Shown here in pieces: positions 8,084 to 17,394 of a DNA stretch of 36,878 bases (position 1 is its first letter; every line of letters starts with the position of its first letter). A program made the position numbers and the translations under genes. The notes under the pieces are model-generated. The model worked only from the letters and a program-made list of their open reading frames with translations. It did no database searches and was not told the origin of the DNA. This stretch comes from a bacterium (GTDB lineage: Bacteria > UBA10199 > 2-02-FULL-44-16 > JAAZCA01): contig JBAZOP010000026.1 in the NCBI GenBank assembly GCA_041648665.1, forward strand, positions 1 through 36,878, in the 5' to 3' direction.

Positions 8084-8772
8084 TGGACGACTTCTCCGTC
8101 ACGATGGATGCAACGCAGCTTGAGGCGCGCCTGAACAAAGTCGCCCAAGGTCTGCGCGCGCTTCCGTTGGACAAGAACACGAACCCGCTCAGCGTGTGGA
8201 TTCAGAGCTACCAGTTGCGGGAGCGTGCGGCGCAGCGGCCAACGGTCAACGCGTTCGGTGCGTTCCGGGGTGCGGTGTGGCATCCGCTCGAACCTGCATA
8301 CACGCGCGTGACCGATGGACGCTCCGTGCCCGTGTGGGGTGGAGTGCCGCGCTTGCGGGCCGGTCGCGTGACTCGGGCGCGCACCGATATCAATGCAATG
8401 GGCCAAGTGGTCTACACGTCCAAGCGCAAGGGCCGCAAGTTGGGCTCGTTCGCGTCGGTGGTGCCGGGCCAGACGTTCACCACGGGGCCGGTGAAGGGCA
8501 AACTCAAGTCTGACGGCTCGCGGTACAAGCCCTCCGACAAGCAACTCGGGCGCGACTCCGGCGGCCACGTCTTCGGGGAATGGATCTCGCCCCGCAACAT
8601 CATCATCGCCGCGCATGGCCTCGTTGCCGTGCTGACTCACCCATTCGCGTGGGCGGCCAAGGTGAACGAGTCGCGCCGCTTCGCGTGGTCTTCCGGCATT
8701 GAGGAGCAAGAGACGCGGGAGTTCAGGGACAGGATGCTCGCGTACTTCAACCTGATTACGGGCAACGCATGA
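8083..8772 (+). CDS. Putative neck or minor tail protein (HK97 gp10-like position)
   Basis: A 229-residue basic protein. GTG at 8083 (TAGTG overlap with the previous stop) is preferred; ATG 8104 is an alternative. It begins with a short helix (MDATQLEARLNKVAQGL) as in gp10-type proteins and is rich in Arg/Lys/Gly in the middle (SKRKGRKLGS). It lies between the connector-slot gene and the likely tail terminator, where tail-completion proteins are normally found. The assignment is by order only. Confidence 0.5.
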   Translation: MDDFSVTMDATQLEARLNKVAQGLRALPLDKNTNPLSVWIQSYQLRERAAQRPTVNAFGAFRGAVWHPLEPAYTRVTDGRSVPVWGGVPRLRAGRVTRARTDINAMGQVVYTSKRKGRKLGSFASVVPGQTFTTGPVKGKLKSDGSRYKPSDKQLGRDSGGHVFGEWISPRNIIIAAHGLVAVLTHPFAWAAKVNESRRFAWSSGIEEQETREFRDRMLAYFNLITGNA

Positions 8773-9305
8773 CGCAGACCAACTGGAAGATCCTTGCAGC
8801 CACCACCACGGGGAGCTTCTTCGCCAACGTAGACGCGGCGCTCGAAACGTACCTGAAAACGAGCGGGCCGTCTTCGGGGGTTGTCGGCGCGCTCGGCGCG
8901 GCCTTCATTACGGGCACCTATGAGACTTGGCCGGGGCTGGCCGGGACCACGGCAACGCGCTTCCCCATCATCTTGGTCAACACCTCCGGCGGCGCGAACC
9001 GCACCGAGTCCGGAGCAAATACCGAGTGCTCGTGCGTCACGGAGATACGGATCTGCGACTCCAACGCGAACGCACGCGCCGCCGCCGCAATCGTTCAACA
9101 ACTGGCGCACGCCGTAGCCAGCGCGCTCGGACAGAGCAAAGACGGCGGATCGTGGGCGTCCTCAGATTGGGCCGCGTTCTACTGCAACGGAGCGCAGCCC
9201 GAGATTTCAGTGAATCCCCCCACCGTCGTCTATGACGACGCAAAGAACATGATCGGCACAGGTGCGCTCATCGTCATGCGATGGGAACACTCGGACAACG
9301 GTTAA
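8769..9305 (+). CDS. Putative tail terminator protein
   Basis: A 178-residue protein overlapping the previous gene by 4 bases (ATGA) and preceding the tail-tube gene, the usual terminator position. It has an N-terminal helix, a beta segment (RFPIILVNTSGG), two cysteines (TECSC) in a strand, a long helix (NARAAAAIVQQLAHAVASAL), and a final strand with IVMRWEHSD, which broadly matches the alpha/beta sandwich of terminators that cap the tail tube and join it to the head. No sequence signature confirms it. Confidence 0.5.
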   Translation: MTQTNWKILAATTTGSFFANVDAALETYLKTSGPSSGVVGALGAAFITGTYETWPGLAGTTATRFPIILVNTSGGANRTESGANTECSCVTEIRICDSNANARAAAAIVQQLAHAVASALGQSKDGGSWASSDWAAFYCNGAQPEISVNPPTVVYDDAKNMIGTGALIVMRWEHSDNG

Positions 9306-9317
9306 GGAGCAACGAAC

Positions 9318-10505
9318 ATGAGTCTCTTCGGATCGCAACACCGGATTCAGGTCTCGACGACCAAGCAGGACGCGGTTGCTGCCGAGACCCGCGACGTGCG
9401 GTTCAAGGGACCGCAGAGCGGGCACAACACGGCAACCGCCAACATCGAGCGGTACACGGGCGACATGGAAGCGGGGATGGCAACGCACCTTCCAGACGCC
9501 ATCGGAACGCCCATCGCGGCGGAGTGGAGCAAGCAGCTCACCTTCGCAGCCGACGATGCCACCGTACCGTTTTTCCTCTTCTACGTCTCCTGCAAGGGTG
9601 ACGCTGACAGCACGTCCGCCCAACTGGACACGTCATCCGGCGTATTCGAGCACGCGTGGACGGGCCCCAGCGTGGCCGGCGACGTGCTCGCCTTCTCGCT
9701 TGAGGACTTGGGTCAGCCGGGAACGGACGACGCCGATTTCAACCGGCTCGTGAGTACCGTCACCCCGCAGAGCGTGGAGATTGCGGGCTCCCGGCGCGGC
9801 GTGTGTACCGTAACCACCTCGCTACTCGGCGGATCAACCACGACAGCGGCGGCTGGCACCACGATTGCCTCCGCGAACCGCAACTGCCTCTTCACCTTCA
9901 GCATGTCCCATATCTTCACGAGTACGGCGGTCGGCGTCGGGGCAACCTCCACTTGGGGCGCCCATGCGAACGGGCTGGACACCGACGCGGAAGTGCTCGC
10001 CGCGACCCACCTCAACGCGACAGCCTCCAGCCTCACCCCGTATCTCCACGAGTTCAAGGTGGTCGGAACCCGCGACATTGACATGACGCGCAGCATGGCT
10101 CCCGGCAACTTCGATTCCAGTTACGCGGCGGTGGTGCCCACGTGCGGCGACTACATCATGGGGCCGAAGCAGCAACAGCTCGAACTCGAATTGCTCTTCG
10201 AGCAGAACGGGGATGCGGGCGGCGTGATCGAGGGACTCCGCGCTGAGTACGACGCCGGGACGCTGCGCCCGTGGGAGTTCTGGCTGGTTCACCCGCTTGC
10301 CCACGCCGGCGGGGCCAGTTTCGCCTACAACTTCCTCAAGGTCACGATGGCCAGCGGCCACCCGATCTCATGGAAGGAAGAGAACGACGGATTCGGCGAG
10401 CGCTTCGTGCGCGTCCGCTATCAGGGCGGATACGACACCACGGACGCAATGGGATGGCATATCGCAGCGGGGTCCACGTCGCTCGTGACGGACCTCGGCG
10501 CGTAG
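9318..10505 (+). CDS. Major tail tube protein
   Basis: A 395-residue protein in the tail-tube position: after the terminator candidate and before the chaperone genes and tape measure. It is rich in Thr, Ser and Gly and predicted mostly beta, with one long strand-helix block (GPKQQQLELELLFEQNGD). At about twice the size of minimal tube proteins it probably has an added surface domain. The ribosome-binding site AAGGAGC precedes ATG 9318. The identification rests on gene order, size and composition. Confidence 0.65.
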   Translation: MSLFGSQHRIQVSTTKQDAVAAETRDVRFKGPQSGHNTATANIERYTGDMEAGMATHLPDAIGTPIAAEWSKQLTFAADDATVPFFLFYVSCKGDADSTSAQLDTSSGVFEHAWTGPSVAGDVLAFSLEDLGQPGTDDADFNRLVSTVTPQSVEIAGSRRGVCTVTTSLLGGSTTTAAAGTTIASANRNCLFTFSMSHIFTSTAVGVGATSTWGAHANGLDTDAEVLAATHLNATASSLTPYLHEFKVVGTRDIDMTRSMAPGNFDSSYAAVVPTCGDYIMGPKQQQLELELLFEQNGDAGGVIEGLRAEYDAGTLRPWEFWLVHPLAHAGGASFAYNFLKVTMASGHPISWKEENDGFGERFVRVRYQGGYDTTDAMGWHIAAGSTSLVTDLGA

Positions 10506-10523
10506 TAGAACGAAGGGGGAACG

Positions 10524-10997
10524 ATGCTCAAGGCTCCCGAGCCGATCCGGTTCGAGTACACCGCGCCTGACGGGGTGCTGGAAGTGCTGATCTTCCAGCG
10601 CCCCGATATAGACACCACGGCGGACGTTCTAGCCGGCCAGTCCTACGCCCTTGACCAATTCAAGAGCACGGAACTCTCCCGGCGCTACCGTGCGTTTTGG
10701 GACGGGCATGGGCCGGTGAAGGACGACGCCGAGCCGGAAGATGTCCAGGCGTGGCTTGAGGAGTACCACGCGCAAGGCGTCGGCGTGCCGAAGTCCGACC
10801 GCGAAGCCATGACCGCGCTTGAGATGAACGGCGTCAAAGCTACCGTCGCGCTGTGCATCGGGTACGAGCGGGCGGGTGAGCCCGTGGAGATCAAGCCGGA
10901 AGACCTCCGTGCCGGGCTCAACTCTTCCGGGTCTGGATACCTTGACGTGCTGAAGAAGGCGCGAGACCGCGTGTTCTACAGCAATGAGGACGCGTGA
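10524..10997 (+). CDS. Tail assembly chaperone (G-like)
   Basis: A 157-residue acidic helical protein after the tail tube, preceded by a strong GAAGGGGGAACG site. In siphoviruses this place is held by the chaperone (lambda gpG type) that keeps the tape measure soluble during tail assembly. The protein begins with a beta segment (IRFEYTAPDGVLEVLIF) and then is mainly helical. Unlike lambda, no slippery heptamer is visible near the 3' end; the downstream gene is reached by a GTGA overlap instead. Confidence 0.65.
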   Translation: MLKAPEPIRFEYTAPDGVLEVLIFQRPDIDTTADVLAGQSYALDQFKSTELSRRYRAFWDGHGPVKDDAEPEDVQAWLEEYHAQGVGVPKSDREAMTALEMNGVKATVALCIGYERAGEPVEIKPEDLRAGLNSSGSGYLDVLKKARDRVFYSNEDA

Positions 10998-11353
10998 TTG
11001 CCGACGATCTGCGGCGCATCGAGCAACATGGGAAGTGGCTCGCGTACCACGGCTCGCAGGAGCGGAAGGGGCCAGAGCCGCCTCCCGGCTTTCTCGACTG
11101 CCCCGCGTGCCCAATCGCGCGCGAGTGCGAGGACGAAGAGGAGCGCCGGGATCTGTGCGCCTCTTGCCCCTATGAGCATGAAGGCGCGCTCCCTCGCGGG
11201 CCGTCCCTCCACTTCCGACGCGTGTGCGAGTGGGCCGGACTACCGGAGTCGATTCTAGCCATGTACGCCGAACGCCTGTCCTACCACCTTCTGAGAGACG
11301 TTGCGGAGCTGAAGCAGTACCGCGCGGCGAAGATGGGGGGATTCGGTGGCTGA
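10994..11353 (+). CDS. Cys-rich protein in the tail chaperone GT position
   Basis: A 119-residue protein starting at GTG 10994, overlapping the chaperone by 4 bases and the tape measure by 8. It contains two Cys pairs in a zinc-ribbon-like arrangement (CPACPIAREC and, about 15 residues later, CASCPY), then a helical C-terminus (LSYHLLRDVAELKQY). Its position between chaperone and tape measure matches the T part of lambda G/GT, but here it appears to be a separate gene: the -1 frame has a TGA at 10985-10987. Zinc binding is inferred from the cysteines. Confidence 0.65.
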   Translation: MIADDLRRIEQHGKWLAYHGSQERKGPEPPPGFLDCPACPIARECEDEEERRDLCASCPYEHEGALPRGPSLHFRRVCEWAGLPESILAMYAERLSYHLLRDVAELKQYRAAKMGGFGG

Positions 11354-13076
11354 AACCGTCCTTTCAATCCTAGCGCGGTTCCGGGGCGAAGGCGCGGCCA
11401 AGGGCGTCGATGATCTGAAAGCCAAACTCAATGAGCTTGGCACGGGCGCTACCGGAGCGTCCGCACAGGCGTCGGCATCGCTTGCCAAGCTCAATACCGA
11501 TGCCGTAGCCGCGTCCAAATCGCTCGGGTCGGCCTATGACGTTGAATTCGTCAGTCAGGCCGGGCCGATCAATGAGACCGCGCAGGCGGTCACCGATCTC
11601 GGCACGCAAGCTCAGGCCACGAGTCAAGAGCTTACGACCATGTTCGAGCCGGTGGCAGAGGCTGCCGCCGAGATGACCGCCGAAGTCACCACACAATACA
11701 AGGTGTTGTCGGACAACGTAGCCAAGTCATCGCAAGACATGGCGCGCGAGATGATAGATGGCATCGAGTCTCAGATAAAGGCGGAGCGCGAGGCCGCAAC
11801 GCAGCACGTGAAGACTGCGGCGGCACAGACGGAAACCGCAGCCAACACCACAAAGGCAGCCAAGAAGTCCAAGGCCGACACAGAGGAAACCACCAAAGCC
11901 GTAAAAGCGCAATCGGCAGAAGCCGAAAAGCTCGGCATGAACTGGAAGAAGATCGCGGTTGGCCTTGGCCTGTCCGCCTCCGCCACCATCGGAATCGTGC
12001 GGTTCCTGAAAGACAGCATCGGTTCTGCAGTTGAGGCCGATGAGCGGTTGGCTAGTTCCGTTGCCAGCATCAACAGTTCATGGGCCGGGTTCAAGCAGGC
12101 CGCAGGGGCGGGACTGATTGAGCTTGCCGGCGGGGCCGACAGGCTCAAGGCCGGAATCGACGGCATCAACGAATCGCTGCGCGCCTTCTCTCACGAGAAG
12201 ATTGAACTCACGTTCGGAGAGAAGACAGAGTTCTTCTTGAAGTACGCGATGGGGCAGGCCACCGGGACCGTACTAACCGGCGGTGTCATCACGCGGGCGG
12301 GCGAGCGTGCTGATGCCGATCCGGTCATCCAGGGGCGGAGACGGTCTAGGGCCGCACTTGCCGAGATGGGCGAAGAGGAGCGTGCCGCGCTTGACCTTGA
12401 CCGACTCGGGCGACGCTCCAGCAATACCGCGACCGGGCTTGGTCGTGACATCGCACCTCTTATTGATGCAGAGAAGGGCCTAACAGCAGAACTCGGTCGC
12501 CTCATCGATGGAATGGCAAGCGGCGACCTCCCCGGCACGGCGCGCGACGTTCTGGTAGACGCGAACCAGCCGGCGCAACCACGCTCCCGCGAGGACTTCG
12601 GGCGGAACGCAGAGGCGGAAGTAGCGCGTCAGGAGCAAGAGGCGCGGCAAGCCGACTTGGACCGCCTCATGGAAATCGAGGCGCACCAAGAGCGCGCACG
12701 CCAGCAGGCCGATGAGCTTGGCCACGCGATCACCTACGGGCTGGCCAACGGAATCAGACAGGCGAAGACGCTGGGGGATGTACTCGACTCCGCGCTTCAG
12801 TCGGTGATGGACAACCTTCTGAATCGCGGCGCTGATGCAGCCGGCGACTGGCTCGGCAATGTGATAAGCAAGATCGGCGGGTCCGGGGTCGCGAACGCGC
12901 CCAAGAGCGCATCGGGCGGCGGCTCTAGCAGGCCATCCATGCGCGAGTCCACGACGCCGCAGTCTGCCGGAGGGGTGCGCACCCTCGTGATCCCGCTCAT
13001 GGTAGGCGGGCGCGAAATGGCCCGCGTCCTGATTCCCGACCTAGACCAAGCATACGCGAGAGGACAGGCGGGCTAA
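11346..13076 (+). CDS. Tape measure protein
   Basis: A 576-residue, Ala/Glu/Lys-rich, mostly helical protein, with long coiled-coil stretches (about residues 90-200), a short hydrophobic segment (IAVGLGLSASATIGIVRFL, about 203-221) and a C-terminal helix rich in Asn/Leu (ALQSVMDNLLNRG). It directly follows the two chaperone-position genes and precedes the distal tail genes. Tape measures set tail length; from the rough rule of about 1.5 angstrom per residue, the tail would be short, near 85-90 nm. Start GTG 11346 overlaps the previous gene by 8 bases. Confidence 0.85.
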   Translation: MAETVLSILARFRGEGAAKGVDDLKAKLNELGTGATGASAQASASLAKLNTDAVAASKSLGSAYDVEFVSQAGPINETAQAVTDLGTQAQATSQELTTMFEPVAEAAAEMTAEVTTQYKVLSDNVAKSSQDMAREMIDGIESQIKAEREAATQHVKTAAAQTETAANTTKAAKKSKADTEETTKAVKAQSAEAEKLGMNWKKIAVGLGLSASATIGIVRFLKDSIGSAVEADERLASSVASINSSWAGFKQAAGAGLIELAGGADRLKAGIDGINESLRAFSHEKIELTFGEKTEFFLKYAMGQATGTVLTGGVITRAGERADADPVIQGRRRSRAALAEMGEEERAALDLDRLGRRSSNTATGLGRDIAPLIDAEKGLTAELGRLIDGMASGDLPGTARDVLVDANQPAQPRSREDFGRNAEAEVARQEQEARQADLDRLMEIEAHQERARQQADELGHAITYGLANGIRQAKTLGDVLDSALQSVMDNLLNRGADAAGDWLGNVISKIGGSGVANAPKSASGGGSSRPSMRESTTPQSAGGVRTLVIPLMVGGREMARVLIPDLDQAYARGQAG

Positions 13077-13897
13077 TGGCAGCGACGTGGCGGCTCATGC
13101 TCTCGCACAACGTGGCGCACCTGAACCCGACGCTCACCACGGGCACGGCGGTTGCGGGCTATCCATTCGGCTCGATCCGCACGCTGAACCCGAACGAGCG
13201 CGGGCGCGTGGTAGAGGCTACCAACCGCGTTGACCTGGACTTCGACCGGGGCGCTGCCACAGGTAAGAACGCCGTCAACTGCCTCTTCATGGCGGGCTGT
13301 ACCTATTCCAGCTTCGCGGCGGTTCAGGCGCTGGACTGTGCCGCCTCGGACTTCGGGGCCGGTACGTTCAACGAGCTTGTGGACGATGCGGCGGTCAGCC
13401 TCAACACCTACACGCCGCGCCTCTTGTGCTTCACCGCGCTTGCCACCTCTGCGCTGCGATATCTGCGGTTCTCCACGATCCTGACGGCATCGGATACGTT
13501 TGAATACGGCACGGTTTCTTTCGGTGTCCAGTACGAGCTTGGCAACGAGCTTTTGGGCGGTACGGAGTCGGCCAACGGCGACGGGTCGGTGACGTTCACC
13601 AAGACGTTCCGCAAGCCGTCGAAACTCACGACGGCTAACGTCGCCGCGATCATGGCGCTGTACGAGAAGCCGTGGATATACAACTCGACCAACTCGGCCC
13701 TAGACGGATGGGGGCCCGCCGCGTCGGCCAGCGAGGGTCCGCGTCCCGTAGTGCTGGCCAAGTTCGCAAGCTCGACCGATCTGTCTTCGACCGTGGCCTA
13801 TTACGGGGTGGCGGACATCCGCTCTAACGAGTGGGCGGCGAACTACTCCGAACTCCAGATCACCATGACGACGATACCGCTGGGGCCGCTCCATTGA
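13076..13897 (+). CDS. Putative distal tail protein
   Basis: A 273-residue beta-rich protein whose ATG shares one base with the tape-measure stop (TAATG). The gene after the tape measure normally encodes the distal tail protein that joins the tube to the tip. The N-terminal segment (LTTGTAVAGYPFGSIRTLNPNERG) and a pair of cysteines at about residues 69 and 75 are visible, but no family motif is certain. A long strand-rich middle (FEYGTVSFGVQYELG) and a late segment ADIRSNEW are notable. The call is by order. Confidence 0.55.
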   Translation: MAATWRLMLSHNVAHLNPTLTTGTAVAGYPFGSIRTLNPNERGRVVEATNRVDLDFDRGAATGKNAVNCLFMAGCTYSSFAAVQALDCAASDFGAGTFNELVDDAAVSLNTYTPRLLCFTALATSALRYLRFSTILTASDTFEYGTVSFGVQYELGNELLGGTESANGDGSVTFTKTFRKPSKLTTANVAAIMALYEKPWIYNSTNSALDGWGPAASASEGPRPVVLAKFASSTDLSSTVAYYGVADIRSNEWAANYSELQITMTTIPLGPLH

Positions 13898-15561
13898 GCA
13901 ACTACGCCAGCGCGAAGGCTGCAAGCGAGATCCGTGGCGGGCACTATCGCATCGGCGCGACGATCACGCCGATTGACCCCGACTCGCACGCGCCAACCAA
14001 CGTGACTCTGCGCGGCCCCGGGTCGAATGTGCTGGCCGTCACGGACGGCGACCCCTGGCCCTACGATTCGAGCGACACGAAGATGTGGTTCGAGTCGGTG
14101 GTGGAGTCGTTCGGTGATATCTCGTGCGCCGCCGAGATCCACAGCGCGTTTCAGACGCTGGCCGATCCGCGCTTGGTGCTACGCGACGTGCGCATCAACG
14201 GGGTTCTGGACAACGGGCAACTGACCTTTGCGAGCGGAACCCCGGCAGAGTCGCCAACGCTGACCGGCGACGAAGTGCGGTTGTCTCAACTGCTGCAATA
14301 CTACGTCTGGCAGGGCGCGGCGGTGGAGTACAAGGTCTATTACTTCGCCGGGCCCACCACTGACGATACGGCAACCTACAAGACGCAGACGATATTCAAG
14401 GGCATCGTGCAATCGGTGGACCTTCCCGCCGGCCAGATCGTGTTCAACCTGACGCAGAGCACCAAGGCCGAGGACACGCTGATACCGTCCGCCGCGCACC
14501 GGATCACGGACCCGCCCGACCCGAACGCGAAGGGGCAGTTCATCCCGATTGTGTTCGGGGCGCACAACTCCGAGAACTTCATCAATAGCAATACTTGGCT
14601 GGAAGCGATTGCGGCCGGGTTTCATCCGGCCCTGGCCCCGGTCATATCGTGGAAGCGCACCGGAAACAGCCCCGACTATTTGCTGGTCACCAATGACTGC
14701 TACGGCCCCAATACCGATTGGGGAGAGCAAGATGAGTTTGCGTCGGGTGGCGCATCCGATGCTGACGACGGCCTTGTCATCTATCTGCCCGAGGCCGACG
14801 CATTTGGAAAGATAGTGGCTGGAACTAGTACGGGACAGAGCAAAATCTATAGCGACCCGACCGGGTTCGGCGGTTCAACCGGCATCACGGTCATCGTACA
14901 GGAGTACCAGACTGCCGACGTGTACGTTCCTTGCGATGGAATCTACACAGACGTAGACTCGCTTGTGGATGACCCGGCGGCCCTGTTTGACCGCTCCCCG
15001 TACACGTATGCCAACGTGTCCTGCGACGACACCGACGCCGACAGGGTAGTTCAATTCACTGTGTCGCCAATCACCATCATGGGCGAGATCCCGGTGGCCA
15101 CGGACTGCATCGGTGCGTACATCTTGCTAAACAACTGCGCGCTTAGTGGATCTCCTGGCGTGGACTTCGGTATCTACTCCATTGCAAGCGCTGATTGGGT
15201 TGGCGGGTACGCTGGTTCCGTGCAGGGCAACCTTGTGGTTTCAGAATTGGAGGCCGGTGGGCTACGTACTCAAGCACAAGACAACTCGACCGCCGTGCCG
15301 GTGACGGCATATGTCTGCCGCAGCGGTCAACAGCAGCCGATCATGCGGATGGACTGGCGCTATGTGGCCAACAACGACCCGGACCCAGACACTGAGGGGC
15401 CGATGGTTGTACGGATGATCATAACTAATGCGGGATCTGCGGGTGATGCTTTCCAACTGATCTCTGTCGGCGTTATCTGCCGCGTGAAGCTCAAGACGGG
15501 CGGCGCGCAACTCACCCGCACGAGCCCCAAGGTCAACATCCTCGGAAGGATCGTGCGCTAA
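13894..15561 (+). CDS. Putative tail tip / baseplate hub protein
   Basis: A 555-residue protein starting at TTG 13894 with a TTGA overlap with the previous stop; the frame is open further upstream, but no better start is seen. The N-terminal 200 residues are beta-rich with paired strands (VEYKVYYFAGPTTDD, IFKGIVQSVDLPAGQIVFNL), similar in flavour to hub proteins. The middle (about 240-500) is a second beta region rich in Asp, Gly and Thr. It probably forms part of the tail tip together with the next gene; fold comparison would be needed to assign it to a family. Confidence 0.5.
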   Translation: MSNYASAKAASEIRGGHYRIGATITPIDPDSHAPTNVTLRGPGSNVLAVTDGDPWPYDSSDTKMWFESVVESFGDISCAAEIHSAFQTLADPRLVLRDVRINGVLDNGQLTFASGTPAESPTLTGDEVRLSQLLQYYVWQGAAVEYKVYYFAGPTTDDTATYKTQTIFKGIVQSVDLPAGQIVFNLTQSTKAEDTLIPSAAHRITDPPDPNAKGQFIPIVFGAHNSENFINSNTWLEAIAAGFHPALAPVISWKRTGNSPDYLLVTNDCYGPNTDWGEQDEFASGGASDADDGLVIYLPEADAFGKIVAGTSTGQSKIYSDPTGFGGSTGITVIVQEYQTADVYVPCDGIYTDVDSLVDDPAALFDRSPYTYANVSCDDTDADRVVQFTVSPITIMGEIPVATDCIGAYILLNNCALSGSPGVDFGIYSIASADWVGGYAGSVQGNLVVSELEAGGLRTQAQDNSTAVPVTAYVCRSGQQQPIMRMDWRYVANNDPDPDTEGPMVVRMIITNAGSAGDAFQLISVGVICRVKLKTGGAQLTRTSPKVNILGRIVR

Positions 15562-16874
15562 TGGCGTGGATGCCTGCCAATGTACCGGGAAACGGCGCTG
15601 GCGGCGGTTCGGTCAGTCCCGGCCTTGGCCCCGCGTGGCTTTGGGGCTATGCCATCGGCACCTCGTTCAACATCGCAAAGGGCCTATTCGGCCCGCAGTC
15701 GCCCGTCATGTACCCCCGCGTGTCAAAGCCCGGCGCGTACCCTACTTTTCAACGCATCGGCACTTCCGAGCCAATCGCGCCGTACTTCGTCCAGAACTAC
15801 ATGAACGCGCGCAAGTGGACGCTGGACAACGACGCCGGAGACGTGACCGGGACGGCTGACTACAACATCACGGGCCCGCCGCACATTGCCGACTGCATCC
15901 TCCGCAAGTGGGGAAACGGTGTCACGGGTTCCGATATGGTCACAGCGGCCTCGCAGTTCGGTAGCTTCCGCGAAGTGCGCGACGAGCTACAGCGGTGGAC
16001 GATTGACAACATCTCGACTGACCTTGGGTGGTACAACAACGTAACCATCTCACAGCTGACGAGCATCAAGGCGGCCATAGCGGCGCTCTGCGCCCAGGCC
16101 CCGTTTTTCGTGTCGCGCCGTAACGACGGGCTGATATACGCCGGAGTGTATCCGGTAGCCCAGGCCAATGCCGACCACTTCTGGTACAACGACTCCGCCG
16201 GGAACCGCGTCAAGATACACCCGAACTCGCAACATCCAGGTGCGGCAGACTTCGGCAAGCCGTATGCCGTGGAAGGATTCACGGCAGCCCTTACGCCGTC
16301 CGACGAAATCTTCAACCGCTTCACAGTCAACTACCGCCAGTTCATGCCAACCGGCAAGCTGGAATCTCGGCAGTACGTCTGCGAGGCCGATGCAAGCTGC
16401 ATCTTGTGGGAGGGCTCTTCCACGGAAGAGAGTCTCCCGGTTGGGAGCGCAACGGACCTTGCGGGCGAGCTTGGGTACAACGTCGCCACGATCTGCGCGG
16501 CATCGCAAGCCCGCTACGGGTTGCGCGAGATGCCGGAGATCAATCTTGATTTCGTGTATGGGCACGTGGTGGCTACCGCGTTCCTGAACTATCTAGTCAG
16601 GCGCTACACGAATCCGCGCATCGTGTTCTCGTGTCAGGGCGGGATTGAGTTCAGCGACCTGTGCCCCGGTCACATCATCCGCATCTCCAACGACATGAAC
16701 TACGAGGCCACGCGCCCCGACTACATCAATCAGCCGGCGAAGCTGGCCGGGTGGAACACGACGGGGGCGACGGGGGTCGCGGACTACTTGGTAAACAGTG
16801 TGCGCCTGCTACCGGCGAGCGGGTCATTCTCAGTTGAGTTTTCCGCCGAGCAGATCATCTACACGCCCGTCTAG
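15561..16874 (+). CDS. Putative tail hub protein
   Basis: A 437-residue protein sharing one base with the previous stop (TAATG). It has a Gly/Pro-rich N-terminus (NVPGNGAGGGSVSPG), a segment with YAIGTSFNIAKGL that may be amphipathic, and an alpha/beta body with a late motif FSDLCPGHIIRISNDM and repeated long strands near the C-terminus (VRLLPASGSFSVEFSAEQI). Those late strands resemble the hub domain region of gp27-like baseplate proteins, which often contain a 'pGd.i.i' segment. The position, last in the tail block, agrees. Confidence 0.5.
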   Translation: MAWMPANVPGNGAGGGSVSPGLGPAWLWGYAIGTSFNIAKGLFGPQSPVMYPRVSKPGAYPTFQRIGTSEPIAPYFVQNYMNARKWTLDNDAGDVTGTADYNITGPPHIADCILRKWGNGVTGSDMVTAASQFGSFREVRDELQRWTIDNISTDLGWYNNVTISQLTSIKAAIAALCAQAPFFVSRRNDGLIYAGVYPVAQANADHFWYNDSAGNRVKIHPNSQHPGAADFGKPYAVEGFTAALTPSDEIFNRFTVNYRQFMPTGKLESRQYVCEADASCILWEGSSTEESLPVGSATDLAGELGYNVATICAASQARYGLREMPEINLDFVYGHVVATAFLNYLVRRYTNPRIVFSCQGGIEFSDLCPGHIIRISNDMNYEATRPDYINQPAKLAGWNTTGATGVADYLVNSVRLLPASGSFSVEFSAEQIIYTPV

Positions 16875-16890
16875 GGCAAGGAGTCAGACC

Positions 16891-17382
16891 ATGAGAACGA
16901 GACTTGTGCTGGCGCTGGGGGTCGGACTCCTCGCGCTCGCGTGTGCCGCGCCTGTGAGCGCCCAAATGTGGGACGCGAAGCTGTACTCGCCGCATTCGGT
17001 TGCGGCCTATGACACCTCACTGACCGTTACCTCTTCCACGCTGGACACGCTGGCCCTTGGCGGTGTGGCGGCTCAGTGGACGATTTGGTCTACCAGCGCG
17101 TCGGCGACGGTCACCTATGTCGGCTGCATCCCGGCGACGGTGATCAGCAACCCGAAGCTGCGGGCGATTCCTGGCTATGGTTACTTTCTGGTCGGTGCCG
17201 GCAAGGTTGGCGCGGACTCCACAGCGGGCTCCCGCTATTGGGCTCAAGCGTTCCCGTGCGCGAAGTGGGACACGCTGCTCGGCGGTGAGGTGCATTCGTG
17301 GGAAGACCCGATCACGCATATCCTGGTTGACGGCGGCGGGAACGGCACGGTCTACGTTCACGCGTTGGTGAGAAGGCGATAA
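16891..17382 (+). CDS. Sec-secreted small beta protein
   Basis: A 163-residue protein with an AAGGAG ribosome-binding site 7 bases before ATG 16891. Residues 1-24 form a clear signal peptide (Arg-Thr-Arg, hydrophobic core LVLALGVGLLALACAAP, then VSA/Q). The mature chain is Thr/Ser/Val-rich, probably a beta sandwich, with two cysteines (VGCIPA, FPCAKW) that could pair in an oxidising compartment, and ends VHALVRRR. It lies between the tail hub and the large secreted SGNH protein. The function is unknown; an exported partner of the next protein is plausible. Confidence 0.75.
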   Translation: MRTRLVLALGVGLLALACAAPVSAQMWDAKLYSPHSVAAYDTSLTVTSSTLDTLALGGVAAQWTIWSTSASATVTYVGCIPATVISNPKLRAIPGYGYFLVGAGKVGADSTAGSRYWAQAFPCAKWDTLLGGEVHSWEDPITHILVDGGGNGTVYVHALVRRR

Positions 17383-17394
17383 GGGGGAAGGACG

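Noticed and set aside
10900..11000. Programmed -1 frameshift joining the tail chaperone genes
   Set aside because: The -1 frame has TGA at 10985-10987 and no slippery heptamer lies between it and the stop, so a fusion is very unlikely.
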